64,000 bases of DNA from Mycolicibacterium sp. (GTDB lineage Bacteria > Actinomycetota > Actinomycetes > Mycobacteriales > Mycobacteriaceae). The translations under genes and the position numbers were made by a program. The DNA lies in contig JACJWN010000008.1 of assembly GCA_020637165.1 (NCBI GenBank), positions 124,001 to 188,000 on the forward strand, given 5' to 3'. Below the pieces are notes generated by a model. That model was not told the origin of the DNA, made no database searches, and saw nothing but the letters and a program-made list of their open reading frames with translations. Position 1 is the stretch's first letter; each line of letters begins with the position of its first letter. Of this stretch, positions 35,840 through 45,229 are shown one piece after another.

Positions 35840-36181
35840 TCACGAAGCCCACCGCAACGGGTGGGCAATCCCAACTGAAGTCACGGCGCCTGTTCGTCCG
35901 TCAACGATCCATCTCACCTCACCGAGCCTGGCCGCGATACGGCTCACGAGTCTCTCCAATAGGTCGCTGTCGCCGGGATCGGCGGCAATGGCCACCACCC
36001 GATCGGCGGACTGCCCTGCCAAAAGCCGCGCAAGCTTGCCAGCATGGCGGGCAGTAACAGCAACGCGGTACCCGACCGCCACTAAACGGAGGGCGCGCCG
36101 GCCACCATCGTCACAGTCTGCATGGGTAATCAGCACAACGCCGTCCAAAAAGTGCACCTGCTGCGGAACATGTTCGCTCAT
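35840..36181 (-). CDS. SDR-like N-terminal Rossmann protein, 113 aa
   Basis: 113 aa starting MSEHVPQQVHFLDG. The region DGVVLITHADCDDGGRRALRL and VAVGYRVAVTARHAGKLARLL looks like the first beta-alpha-beta of a short-chain dehydrogenase, but the Gly motif is not canonical and the catalytic half is missing. The IS3 element starts exactly at its stop: TGA comes from the IS terminus, and the original flank left of the IS also begins TGA there. The C-terminus is therefore unchanged by the insertion. Function unknown. Confidence 0.5.
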   Translation of the reverse strand: MSEHVPQQVHFLDGVVLITHADCDDGGRRALRLVAVGYRVAVTARHAGKLARLLAGQSADRVVAIAADPGDSDLLERLVSRIAARLGEVRWIVDGRTGAVTSVGIAHPLRWAS

Positions 36182-36452
36182 AACATCATTCGACTCTGAC
36201 TCACTAGGAGCCGGCAGTGTCTGCACTATGAGTCGGCTAAGCCGAACAGTCGGCATCCGGCGTGTGCGACAAGGATGCGCTGCTGCCAAATCGGTTGCTC
36301 CGCAGGGCAAACGACGTACCCACACCGGCGGTACTGGCAGGGGATGCGTCCTTCCAACTCACCGCGCTTACCAACTAACAACTCGGCCGCAGCCCTGCGA
36401 AGACCCCAGACCTGTATCGGCCAATAGACCGGCCGAAGCGTCCCAGAGCGGA

Positions 36453-36576
36453 ACAACCGTACGGTTCTCGGATTCGCCACGAAAAGCGGAAAAACTCCCT
36501 CGCCAAGCAGAGCGGAAAATTACCGAAAGTGCAGCTCGCGGCGGTGTCCGTTCGCCAACCAAAAGCGGAACCTACA
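36453..36576 (+). repeat. Tn7-like left-type end, copy D (124 bp)
   Basis: Well preserved, with three spaced GCCA..AAAGCGGAA sites and terminal CCTACA at 36576. Eight bases further right begins the Tn7-like element 36585-51844. The 270 bp between 36182 and this repeat hold no gene I can support. Confidence 0.78.
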
Positions 36577-36584
36577 CGACCACT

Positions 36585-36635
36585 TGTAGGTTCTCACGCG
36601 TAGGTTCAAAATCTCACGGGTAGCTTCCAACGCCT
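36585..36635 (+). repeat. Dense-site end of the Tn7-like element
   Basis: TGTAGGTTCTCACG is followed by TAGGTTC, ATCTCACG and TAGCTTCC in close order, about 15 bp apart. The dense spacing resembles Tn7 right ends. tnsA starts about 120 bp further in. Confidence 0.65.
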
Positions 36636-36753
36636 TTCCAATTTGAAATTGCGATGAGACACGCCGATCGGAGTTCACCGGATCGGCCTTTTGAGTGCCA
36701 GTCTGTGTTGCATGACTTTGGTTTTGGGTACGGCCGAGCGGTAGCGGACGACC

Positions 36754-37488
36754 ATGGTTTCGGCGGCCAAGACCGCTGTAACCGAGACGGTGCGGTACCG
36801 AACCGCACCGAATGCCGAAGTTTCTTCAGTCGCGCTGACCGACACCGATCCGGATGTCCTCGCAGGGGCTTTTCCGTGGCGCGAGTTTCGGTGGTATTCG
36901 GGGCAGAAGCACTACTCGGGTACGTACTGGTCGGCTACTGAGAGTCGGCACGTCATCTATGAATCGCGGTTGGAACTGGCCAGGCTGCTCTACGCGGATT
37001 TCGATCGTTCGGTACAGCGAATCTGTGCCCAGCCTTTTCTCCTATCTTGTGTCGTGAATAACGTTGAGCGGAAACACATTCCCGACTATTTCTTGATGAC
37101 GACTAGCGGCCCGAAGGTAGTAGATGTGAAGCCCGCCCGGAGGTTGTCCGTGCCCGAAGTGGTATCGACCTTCGAGTGGACACGATCGGCGATCGAACGC
37201 CGTGGCTGGATGTACGAGGTGTGGAGCGAGCCCTGCGCTGTGGAACTCCACAATGTCCGCTTCCTTGCCGGATACCGAAGGCGAAACCTATTCGATCCAG
37301 CTCTGCTGACCGAGCTTCATTCAACTGTGACAGGAGGATTAACGATCGGCGAGGTCATCGAGGCGCCTTCCGCGTGGTCCACGCCCCAGGTGCGGTCGGC
37401 GCTATTCCACCTGTTGTGGTCGCAGGAGTTTGTGACCGACCTTCGAGCACGACTGAGTCCTAGATCGACACTTCAGCGAGGGGGTTGA
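36754..37488 (+). CDS. tnsA: TnsA-like transposon endonuclease
   Basis: 244 aa. YESRLELARLLYADFD supplies the conserved Glu, KHIPDYFLMT the Asp, and KVVDVKPARR the Lys of the TnsA restriction-like endonuclease core (about residues 65-130). A C-terminal helical part follows (LTIGEVIEAP...ALFHLLWSQEF), the TnsC-binding side in Tn7. TnsA cuts the 5' ends during cut-and-paste transposition. It is complete here. Its start may be at 36754 or slightly downstream. GC content looks lower than in neighbouring genes, consistent with separate origin. Confidence 0.82.
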   Translation: MVSAAKTAVTETVRYRTAPNAEVSSVALTDTDPDVLAGAFPWREFRWYSGQKHYSGTYWSATESRHVIYESRLELARLLYADFDRSVQRICAQPFLLSCVVNNVERKHIPDYFLMTTSGPKVVDVKPARRLSVPEVVSTFEWTRSAIERRGWMYEVWSEPCAVELHNVRFLAGYRRRNLFDPALLTELHSTVTGGLTIGEVIEAPSAWSTPQVRSALFHLLWSQEFVTDLRARLSPRSTLQRGG

Positions 37489-37492
37489 TGGA

Positions 37493-37821
37493 ATGAGAAA
37501 GGCATCTGTCCGAATCGGGGTTGGGACGCGGCTGATCCTGGACGGTGAGGCGGCCTGTGTCGTCGCACTTGAACCAAGCCAGTCAGGGATCGAACTCACG
37601 ATTCGTCTTGGATCGAGCGGCCAACGCGCGGAGCGAATTGCGTTGCGGGAACTCCTGGATAGTGGTCGTGCCCGCCTGATTGACGAAGTTGGCGACTCCG
37701 AGGGTCCCGCTGATCCGGCGGGTGTGGTTCTTGCCAAGCTGTCCGAGGTCGAGTTGGAGTCTGTGCGCTTCCGCGCGGCGCATGTCCGAGAGGTGCTCAC
37801 CGGATACCGCTCCGGTCATGC
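37493..37821 (+). pseudogene. tnsB: TnsB-like transposase, 5' fragment only
   Basis: About 109 aa survive, starting MRKASVRIGVGTRLILDGEA and ending AAHVREVLTGYRSGHAE. VGTR..LDGE and HVREVLTGYRSG are typical of the N-terminal region of actinobacterial TnsB-like DDE transposases. It starts 4 bp after tnsA. The IS3 element at 37822 cuts it. No later part of tnsB, and no tnsC, is found on the other side. Confidence 0.7.
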
Positions 37822-37872
37822 TGAACCACCCCGGCTTTCGTGCACACCTTCTTTTGTGGGAAGGATGGCACG

Positions 37873-38184
37873 ATGCCAAGCAAATACACCCCGGAGGTCA
37901 GGGCCAAGGCGGTCCGGTTGGTTCGGGAACATCGCGATGAGTACGACACCGAATGGGCGGCGATGAAGGCCATCTCCACCCGGTTGGGAATGAACGTGGA
38001 GACCCTGCGTAAATGGGTGCGTCAGGACGAGGTCGACAGCGGCCAGGCCCCTGGGCTGTCGACCGGGGAAAGCAAGGAGTTGCGGGAGCTTCGAAAGAAG
38101 AACCGCGAGCTCGAGCAGACCGTCGAAATCCTCAAGGCGGCAACAAGTTTCTTCGCGCGGGAGAGCGACCCGCGACTGCGTTGA
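37873..38184 (+). CDS. IS3-family transposase orfA
   Basis: 103 aa: MPSKYTPEVRAKAVRLVREH, an HTH (LGMNVETLRKWVRQDEVD) and a zipper helix (ELRELRKKNRELEQTVEILK). orfB lies in the -1 frame and overlaps its 3' end, so orfAB fusion by frameshift is expected. Confidence 0.9.
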   Translation: MPSKYTPEVRAKAVRLVREHRDEYDTEWAAMKAISTRLGMNVETLRKWVRQDEVDSGQAPGLSTGESKELRELRKKNRELEQTVEILKAATSFFARESDPRLR

Positions 38185-39143
38185 TCTGCGGGTTCATCGA
38201 CGAGCACCGCGCTCGTTTCGGAGTCGCTCCGATCTGCCGCACCCTATCTGAGCACGGGTGTGCGATCGCTCCGAGAACCTATTACGCCTGGCGCAAGCGG
38301 CCCCCGTCGAAACGGGAACTGTGGGATACCGCGATCACCGAGATCCTGGCCGGCTACTACGAGCCTGACGAGCTCGGTCGGCGCACGCCCGAGTCGCTGT
38401 ACGGGGCCACCAAGATGTGGGCCCACCTGCAACGGGAGGGCATCGAGGTGGCCCGCTGCACCGTGGAGAGGTTGATGCGGGCCAACGGCTGGCAGGGGGT
38501 CACCCGGACCAAGAGGGTCCGCACCACGATCCCCGATCCGGACGCGGTGCGCCCGCCGGACCTGGTGGACCGCCAGTTCCAGGTACCCGCCCCCAACATG
38601 CTGGTCGTGGCCGATTTCACCTACGTCAGGCTGACGTGCGGGAGCTTCGTCTACACCGCGTTCGTCATCGATGCCTTCGCCGGGCGGATCGTTGGCTGGG
38701 AATGCTCGGCCAGCAAGCATGTCGGGTTCGTCGAACGCGCGATCCGCCACGCCGCCGCAAGCCGGTCTCGCCAGGGAAACCCGTTGACGGGCAGCACTAT
38801 TCACCACAGCGATGCGGGCAGTCAATACACTGCGGTGAGGTGCGCCGAGGCCCTGTTGATCGCCGGTCTCAAGCCTTCCATCGGCTCGGTCGGGGACGCC
38901 TACGACAACGCCCTGGCCGAGACCACGATCGGTCTGTACAAGACCGAAGCCGTCCGCGCGGACTCACCGTTTCGACGGGGTCCGCTCAACAGGCAGGCCG
39001 ACGTCGAACTGCTCACCGCCGAATGGGTCCACTGGTACAACACCCAGCGGCTCATGCACCGCCTCGACCGCACACCCCCAGTGGAGTTCGAGGCCCGCTA
39101 CTACACTCAGCAAGCGGCCACCAAGATGGAGGCACACCAGTAA
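38013..39143 (+). CDS. IS3-family transposase orfB
   Basis: The real coding part begins near 38160 (ICGFIDEHRARFGVAPICRT). The DDE core is seen in MLVVADFTYVRL, HHSDAGSQYTAVR and ALAETTIGLYKTE, ending RLMHRLDRTPPVEFE. The frame from 38013 upstream of 38160 is only the shadow of orfA. The reading frame is intact. Confidence 0.88.
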   Translation: MGASGRGRQRPGPWAVDRGKQGVAGASKEEPRARADRRNPQGGNKFLRAGERPATALICGFIDEHRARFGVAPICRTLSEHGCAIAPRTYYAWRKRPPSKRELWDTAITEILAGYYEPDELGRRTPESLYGATKMWAHLQREGIEVARCTVERLMRANGWQGVTRTKRVRTTIPDPDAVRPPDLVDRQFQVPAPNMLVVADFTYVRLTCGSFVYTAFVIDAFAGRIVGWECSASKHVGFVERAIRHAAASRSRQGNPLTGSTIHHSDAGSQYTAVRCAEALLIAGLKPSIGSVGDAYDNALAETTIGLYKTEAVRADSPFRRGPLNRQADVELLTAEWVHWYNTQRLMHRLDRTPPVEFEARYYTQQAATKMEAHQ

Positions 39144-39173
39144 CCGAGTGTGCACGAAAGCCGGGGTGGTTCA

Positions 39174-41306
39174 AACATCGGATGCTGCGCTCGTCCGGCC
39201 CCCCACGCCACCGGCCGAACCCCGGCTCGCTGCGATGCCGACCTGACCGCCGCCGATGCCGCTGTGCTGGGCCCTGACCACCCGGCCATCCGGGCCCAGC
39301 GCACCGTCAACACCATCCTCGACCACCCGACCGCCGCCATGGGTGTGTACCGGCACCTGCCCCAACCGCGAATCAACGTCCTGGCCGATATCCGCGCCGT
39401 CGCCGGCAGGGCTTTGTCCTACGGAACAGCACAGGACCTCGCAAGGATCGTGCCCGCCGACCTCCTCGCCGCCTACCATCGGGCCCGCAGCAACTCCGAT
39501 CCCCGAGCCGACATCGCCCCGACGCCGACCAAACCCGGGCTGGCCGCGCCGGCCCAGGCGGCCACCGCCGCCGTCGGGGTGCTCGCCGCGCTGCACGCGC
39601 TGGACGTCGACTCCGTTGCCGCCGGGGGCGACGCGCTGCGGTGGCTGGTGAGCACCTCGCGGCAGCGAGGACTACAGGTCAGCGCCACCAACATCGGGTG
39701 GGGAAAGAACACAACCGCGGTGCTGAGCGGGATCCAACTCGCCGCGCTGGGACCCTTGCTCAAGCCCAGCGACCAACTGCGCTACCGGATCGGCTCGGTG
39801 CTACCGGGCTACCCCACAGCCTCGGCCGCGCCACCCTTCCCGCCCGCCCGACTACCGACCATGCTGTGGCCGGCGTGGTCGCTTCGCCTGGCAATCCCGC
39901 ACTGCCACCAATGGCAGCTACGCCCCGCCCTGTCAGCTGTGCTTCTGCTCGTCAACAGCCGATTCACCCTTGACGAGGCGACCCGCCTCATCGGCAGTCC
40001 GCTCGAGGGCCAAGACATCTCCCGGGTTCTGCGACTTCTGGAAAAGCACGACCAGTGGCACAACATCCGTGCCGCCCTGATCGGCATGGCGGCCTACCTC
40101 GCTGACAACGACATCCCGATCGACTACCAGCGGCGGCGCCGCACCGACTACACCACGCTGCTACCCGATGCGGTGTGGGCACAGATCTGCCGCGACACCG
40201 CCACCCCCGGACCAGGAGCAGCCCGGGCAAGGATCGCCCGGTGCTTTCTGTTCGAACGCCTCAGCGGACTGCCCGCCGCGACAGCACCAGGAGCCCTGGA
40301 CGACAGCGCCTTCCGGACCAAGACCGCCGACTTCCCCCGCTACCTCACCCCCGCTCTCGCCCACGCACTCCAGGACCACGCCGAGGAGTTCCTCGCCGAG
40401 CGGGGAATCAAGGGCGAACCCGCGACATGGCAGCCCACCTCGAGGTTCCTCGAGGAACTCAAGCTTCCCGGTCCCGACCCTGCCGCCGTCGCGATGCCCG
40501 AACTCCACCGACTCATCGGGATGAACAATCTCAAACTCGGCGCCGCGGCCGCCCGGTTGAACACCACCCTCGACACCCTGCGACACCTCCTTGGCAGCCA
40601 TCCCGCACCCCGACCCGACCCGGAACCAGGCACCCCGCTACCGACTCCCTGCAACCGTGCCTACGTCAAGGCCAAAGCAGCGCTGTCCCGCGAACGCCTC
40701 GCTGAACTCTACGAACGCGACCGCCTCTCGCTGCACGACATCGCCGCGGTCATCGGGGTCAGCCGATCGACGATCGCCAGCCTGGCCCGCGACTACGGCC
40801 TGCCGATCCGCAACCCCGGCGGCCGACCACGCACCACCATCGACCGCGACTGGCTTTACGACCAGTACGTCAACAACCGCCGGGCCCTGCCCGACATCGC
40901 CGCCGAAGCCGCGATGAGCACCACCACCCTGGCGAACTGGGCCAGATTCCACGCGATACCACTGCGGGCTCGGGGCGGTGCCAGTCACAGCGCCACCCTG
41001 GCCGCCGAGCACGCCGCTGCCGCGGCACCGGCGCTGATCAGGCCTGCGCTGCGGGGAATCGGGGGGCGGGAACGCCTCGAAAGATTCGCGGCGGCAGCCG
41101 ATTTCCCGAACCTGTCGATCGCGGCCACCGAACTCGGGGTCCACTCGAGCACGCTGTTCACCCAGATAAACCGGCTGGAGAAGGATCTGAACGTCACCCT
41201 GTTCACCCGCGCCGAGCGTGGCCACCGGATGCAGCTGACCGCCGAGGGCTCTCAGGTGGTGGCCACGATCCGGGCGTGCCGAGGCGTGGGGTGGCCGTCG
41301 GCCTAG
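39174..41306 (+). pseudogene. tniQ: TniQ/TnsD-like target selector, 5'-truncated
   Basis: About 710 codons stay open. The sequence after the IS reads like the interior of a large actinobacterial TniQ-family protein (NVLADIRAVAGRALSYGTAQ, FLFERLSGLPAATAPGALDD). The C-terminus has repeated helix-turn-helix units: LHDIAAVIGVSRSTIASLAR, DIAAEAAMSTTTLANWARFH, and a LysR-like one, IAATELGVHSSTLFTQINRL. The N-terminal TniQ zinc-finger part is missing, cut by the IS. In Tn7-like systems this protein recognises the target site. Confidence 0.6.
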
Positions 41307-41594
41307 CCACAGGGGTTTGGGGCCCCGCCCTGGGGGTGGGGTAGGACCGCTGGTGGTGGGCTGATGGGTCCTGTTATGGTTCGTGCGGGGCTTTTCGCTG
41401 GCACGTGTGGTGTTCCGTCTGGCGGTTCGGGGTTGGTTTCCTCTCGGCTCTCTTCCAACTGGTGCGCGTCTTGGGCTGGCGGTCTGCCGGTGTCCCGGGA
41501 CGCGTGGGTGTCGTTCGGGGAGTGAAAGTCCTTCGCCGCGCCGGCATCGACGTCAGCGTCCTGCAGGTAAGCGGAATGAGCCTGTGCGACGCTG

Positions 41595-42557
41595 ATGAGC
41601 GATATGAACAGACTTTCCACGCCGTGGGCGGCGGCGATGGGCCTGTCCGCCCCGATCCTCAACGCTCCGATGGGTGGCGTCGCCGGTGGGGCGCTGGCGG
41701 CAGCGGTCACCCGCTCCGGTGGCTTGGGCATGATCGGGATCGGTAGCGCGGGGTCAACCGCGCTGCTGCAGCGGGAACTCGCGTACCTCTCGGACGTTGA
41801 CAGCCCGTTCGGCATTGGATTGATCGGCTGGGGAGTGCGGGTCGAGCCCGCCCTTCTAGAGGCTGCCCTGGCGTCGCGGCCTGCGTTGCTGTCGGTGAGT
41901 TTCGGCGAGGACTGGTCATGGGTGGAACGCGCCCGAGGCAGTGGGTCCGTCACCGCAACTCAAGTCGCTGACCTCGACGGCGCACTGAGGGCCGTCGACG
42001 CCGGGGTTGCGGTGCTGGTGGCCCGCGGCGCGGAGGGCGGCGGGCACGGCCAGCCGCTGAGGGGGACTCTGCCGCTGCTTCGCGAGCTTCTCGAACGGGT
42101 GGACGTGCCGGTGCTGGCTGCTGGGGGCATCGCATCCGGGCGCTCCCTCGCCGCGGCCCTGGCAGCCGGGGCATCCGGAGCGTGGATAGGCACCGCGTTC
42201 GCCGCCTGTCGTGAATCCACTCTCTCCGACGCCGCGCGCGAGGCGATGATCGCAGCGGACGGTACCGACACCGTCGTCACCCGGGCTTTCGACATCGCGC
42301 TGGGCTACCCGTGGCCCGCTTCGATGCCCGAACGGGTGATCGGTAACGGGTTCACCGACGCCTGGCACGGCCGCGAGCATGAGTTGGCCGCCGACCATGG
42401 CGCGCTCGCCCACGTGCGTACCGCCATCGCTGACGGCGACTACCGACTGGCGCCGGTCAACGCCGGCCTGGGCGTCGGCGACGTCGTCGCCGTCGAACCC
42501 GCGGCCGCCGTCATCGCACGACTCTGCGCGGAAGCCTGGGACGCCCTGCGGCGCTGA
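41595..42557 (+). CDS. Nitronate monooxygenase-like FMN enzyme
   Basis: 320 aa. The TIM-barrel start LSAPILNAPMGGVAGGALAA, the active-site loop VLVARGAEGGGHG (catalytic His) and the FMN-phosphate loop VLAAGGIASGRSLAAALAAG with GAWIGTAFAA define the 2-nitropropane dioxygenase / nitronate monooxygenase family. It oxidises nitronates in known members. With hmp nearby, a role in detoxifying nitrogen compounds is plausible. Bases 41307-41594 and 42558-42793 hold no supported gene. Confidence 0.85.
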   Translation: MSDMNRLSTPWAAAMGLSAPILNAPMGGVAGGALAAAVTRSGGLGMIGIGSAGSTALLQRELAYLSDVDSPFGIGLIGWGVRVEPALLEAALASRPALLSVSFGEDWSWVERARGSGSVTATQVADLDGALRAVDAGVAVLVARGAEGGGHGQPLRGTLPLLRELLERVDVPVLAAGGIASGRSLAAALAAGASGAWIGTAFAACRESTLSDAAREAMIAADGTDTVVTRAFDIALGYPWPASMPERVIGNGFTDAWHGREHELAADHGALAHVRTAIADGDYRLAPVNAGLGVGDVVAVEPAAAVIARLCAEAWDALRR

Positions 42558-42793
42558 CCACGACTGAACCGACCGACCGACGACCAAGCCGCTGCTGCCG
42601 GGTCGCAAAACAGCTCTTCGACCTGCTGAGGAGCTCGGCCTGATCTGAAGCTTCAAGAACCGGCCGAAACATTCAACCCCAAACCAAAAGGAACTTTTTA
42701 GAACAACGAGTGCACCACTGCGAACTCGACCGCGGGCATGCGTCGTATCTCGACACGACACCCTCCCGCAACTTTGGCTGGAGCAGGGTCTAC

Positions 42794-43156
42794 TCAGGGC
42801 AGCTTGGCCACAGTCAGCAAGATGGCTGAGTCCTCGAGCGCCAGCACCCCATGGCGGGCATTAGGAATTTCCAGCAGGTCACCGGACCGCCCCTCCCATG
42901 CGTTGCCTTCGGATGTCAGGCGGACCCGTCCCCGCAACACATGCAACGTGGCTTCTCCAGGGTTGTTGTGTTCGCGTAGCTCAGCGCCTTTAATCATGCC
43001 CACCACCGTCTGGCGCAGCACTCGCTCATGACCGCCGACTACCGTGTCGGAGGCAACTCGCCCGCCGTGTGCGGCAGCCAGTTCGAGCTGCTGGGCGGCC
43101 AGCGCGTCGAGCGAAAATCGTTGCACGGAAATCAGTATGTCACCCGCGAAGTTCAT
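42794..43156 (-). CDS. Small cupin protein downstream of hmp
   Basis: 120 aa single cupin barrel: KGAELREHNNPGEATLHVLR is the first metal motif (His-x-n-Glu-His) and PNARHGVLALEDS the second. It lies 24 bp after hmp in the same direction, so likely cotranscribed. Substrate unknown; cupins with hemoglobin genes are often stress-related. Confidence 0.8.
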   Translation of the reverse strand: MNFAGDILISVQRFSLDALAAQQLELAAAHGGRVASDTVVGGHERVLRQTVVGMIKGAELREHNNPGEATLHVLRGRVRLTSEGNAWEGRSGDLLEIPNARHGVLALEDSAILLTVAKLP

Positions 43157-43179
43157 TCAGATGGTCGGCTGGGTGCCGA

Positions 43180-44406
43180 CTATCTGGCGTCTTCGGCCGA
43201 GTCGGGGTTCTGTGCCCACAGGTCCGGCCCGAACACTTCGTAGTGAATCCGTTCGCCTGAGATGCCCTTGTCGAGCAGGGCCCTGCGGGTTGCCCGCATG
43301 AACGGCAGGGGACCGCACATGAAGACGGTGGCGTCAGAGGGGATCTGGATGTCTGAGAGATCCATGTAGCCGGGTAGGGCCGGATGCAGGGTGGGTGCGG
43401 ACTCGGCGTCCTCCTCGTACCAGTTCTGCGCCTTGGCGTCGCCCATGGCCAGCACCTGGCGGCGCAGGTGGGCGTACAAGGCGTGGTTGCGATGTGAGGT
43501 GTCGGCGTGGAAGATCCGCACTTGGCGGTCGGGCTGACGGCGCGAGAGGTCCTCGACGATAGCCGCGATCGGTGTGATGCCGATACCGGCCGAGACCAGC
43601 ACCAGGGGGCCGTCTGACTCATCGAGTATCAGATCACCGCAGGGCTGCGAGACATCCAGAACGGCGCCGGGTTTGGCGTTGTCTCCCAACCAGTTCGACA
43701 CCTGGCCGTCTGGAGCCCCGCCGACGCCACGGACACGCTTGATGGTAACCCGGAGCGAGTCGCCGCGGGGTCCGGATGAGATCGTGTACTGACGTGGCTG
43801 CCGCTCGCCGCTGGGTAGGTCGACGGCGATCGCGACGTACTGGCCCGTGTGATGTTCGGGGGTCTTTCCCTCAACGGGCGCGAGGATCAGCGAGAAAATT
43901 TCCGGGCTCTCGTCGAGTCGCTCGACGACCCGGTACTTGCGCCACGGCCGTTCGGGGTCGGTACCGCCCAGCGCGTAAAGTTTGGCTTCCTCGGCGATGA
44001 GCTGACAGCCGAAGAGCCAGTAGACCTCATCCCATGCGGCGGCAATATCGGGGGTGACGGCCTCGCCGAGGACGTCACCAATTGCCCACATGAGGTGGTG
44101 GCCGACAATCGGATACTCGTACGACTTGATCCCCAGTGACACATGCTTATGGGCGATCCGGCGCATGACCGGACCGAAGTCGGGCGCATTCGGGTCGATG
44201 AGGTTCACGGCGTACGCGACGACGCTGGCGGCCAGCGCTTGCGGTTGCTCGCCGATCGCCTGGTTCGCCTTGTTGAACACCCGCATCAACTCAGGGTGCG
44301 CCGCGAACATATGCGGGTAGAACCGCGTGGTGATCTCGACGGAGTTGTCGGCGACGACGCCGGCAGTCGCCTTGACGACGGCTGTCGACTCAGCAGACAA
44401 CAACAT
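43180..44406 (-). CDS. hmp: Flavohemoglobin, nitric oxide dioxygenase
   Basis: 408 aa. The globin domain (residues 1-140) has the proximal His in RRIAHKHVSLG and a distal Tyr in TTRFYPHMFA. The FAD domain motif is RQYTISSGP, and the NAD domain has LVLVSAGIGITPI and VFMCGPLPFM. The C-terminal tail is FGPDLWA. It converts NO to nitrate using O2, NADPH and FAD/heme. It is the first gene of a two-gene operon with the cupin. A palindrome at 44471 may control it. Confidence 0.93.
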   Translation of the reverse strand: MLLSAESTAVVKATAGVVADNSVEITTRFYPHMFAAHPELMRVFNKANQAIGEQPQALAASVVAYAVNLIDPNAPDFGPVMRRIAHKHVSLGIKSYEYPIVGHHLMWAIGDVLGEAVTPDIAAAWDEVYWLFGCQLIAEEAKLYALGGTDPERPWRKYRVVERLDESPEIFSLILAPVEGKTPEHHTGQYVAIAVDLPSGERQPRQYTISSGPRGDSLRVTIKRVRGVGGAPDGQVSNWLGDNAKPGAVLDVSQPCGDLILDESDGPLVLVSAGIGITPIAAIVEDLSRRQPDRQVRIFHADTSHRNHALYAHLRRQVLAMGDAKAQNWYEEDAESAPTLHPALPGYMDLSDIQIPSDATVFMCGPLPFMRATRRALLDKGISGERIHYEVFGPDLWAQNPDSAEDAR

Positions 44407-44872
44407 GTGGGCTCCTCTGTTAGGTGGACTGCGACGAACACGGTCGCGGCGACGACCAGAACTGTCCGAACTCTAATAGAGACGCTGCTTTGGCAAATCA
44501 TCGGTCTCGGATGGCGCAGCGCCCCGGTCGATTCCCACGGTTCCTCACGTCGCCTTCAGAACAACCTCACAAACGGCTCCGCGGTCGTTCAGCCCGTAGG
44601 TCGACACAGTCGCCCACTCCGCTGCGTCGGCTTCCTTGCCACGTCTGGGGTTCAGGACGCTATGGCCGCACGCTATGGCCGCAGAAAAACCGTACCGGTG
44701 TCGGACTTGCCATGAACACTGCAAGTCCTCGACGGACGAGTCCTTCTCAAGGCGAGCGACGTGTCCTGGAATGGGGGCCAAAGCTGAACACGACTTCGTC
44801 AACGTGCTCGCCGTGCGGGAACTCGCCGGGCGGCCGGGCGTCATCGACGGGCTGCGGTGGCGGCGCCGCCGC
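44407..44872. other. Intergenic region upstream of hmp, no firm gene
   Basis: 466 bp between hmp and the DUF488 gene, both on the minus strand. Frames are open on both strands (for example 44545-44844 minus), but none has a recognisable domain or clear ribosome site. It must contain the hmp promoter. Confidence 0.5.
44471..44481. promoter_or_regulatory. Palindrome CTCTAATAGAG upstream of hmp
   Basis: A perfect 11-bp AT-rich palindrome 65 bp upstream of the hmp start, in GC-rich surroundings. It could be an operator for an NO-responsive repressor; no such regulator gene is in the window. Confidence 0.35.
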
Positions 44873-45229
44873 TCAACTCAGCATCTCGGCAAGCACGGTG
44901 GCTTCGCTGATGTCGACGGCCTTGCTCGCCGTAAGCAGGGTGAGGTTTCGGTCCTTGGCCAGGATCCGCAGATGTGCCAGCGCCTCGGCCCGTTCGGGTT
45001 GGGTCAGTTCGTCGTGGTAGCGGCGGGTGAACTCGGTGAAACGTTGCGGGTCGTGGTGATACCACGTGCGCAGCTCGGTGGATGGCGCGATCGTCTTGCA
45101 CCACTCGTCGAGCTCCGCTTTCTCTTTGGTCATGCCGCGCGGCCAGATCCGATCCACCAGTACGCGGTTCCCGTCCCCGCGGGCCGGGTCGTCGTAGACG
45201 CGGCGCACCTGCACCTTGTGTTTGCTCAT
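44873..45229 (-). CDS. DUF488 protein
   Basis: 118 aa with GGAGCAGC before the ATG. VQVRRVYDDPARGDGNRVLV, DRIWPRGMTKEKAELDEWCK and LLTASKAVDISEATVL are the conserved blocks of the DUF488 (YeaO-like) family. Cytoplasmic; function unknown, often next to stress and metal genes. Confidence 0.9.
   Translation of the reverse strand: MSKHKVQVRRVYDDPARGDGNRVLVDRIWPRGMTKEKAELDEWCKTIAPSTELRTWYHHDPQRFTEFTRRYHDELTQPERAEALAHLRILAKDRNLTLLTASKAVDISEATVLAEMLS

Larger units (their letters stand above)
34577..35842 (+). mobile_element. IS3-family element inserted at a stop codon
   Basis: 1266 bp with termini TGACCTGTTCCCG (left) and its inverted copy at the right (35830-35842), flanked by the 4-bp direct repeat CGAA at 34573-34576 and 35843-35846. 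It carries orfA and orfB with a -1 slip site, as in the IS3 family. Confidence 0.9.
37822..39173 (+). mobile_element. IS3-family element at a deletion junction
   Basis: 1352 bp. The left terminus TGAACCACCCCGGCTTTCGT has a near-perfect inverted copy at 39148-39173. The flanks (..GGTCATGC and AACATCGG..) show no target duplication. The genes on each side are different broken transposition genes, so an IS-linked deletion is likely. Confidence 0.88.

Noticed and set aside
36226-36480. 84-codon minus-strand frame beginning MANPRTVRL
   Set aside because: The start lies in repeat copy D, and the same residues appear at every repeat copy. No domain was recognised.
41303-41953. 216-codon minus-strand frame opposite the nitronate monooxygenase gene
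   Set aside because: It is antisense to a clear gene and low in secondary-structure plausibility (Pro/Ser/Arg-rich).
44545-44844. 99-codon minus-strand frame upstream of hmp
   Set aside because: No recognised domain or clear ribosome site. Kept only as intergenic.
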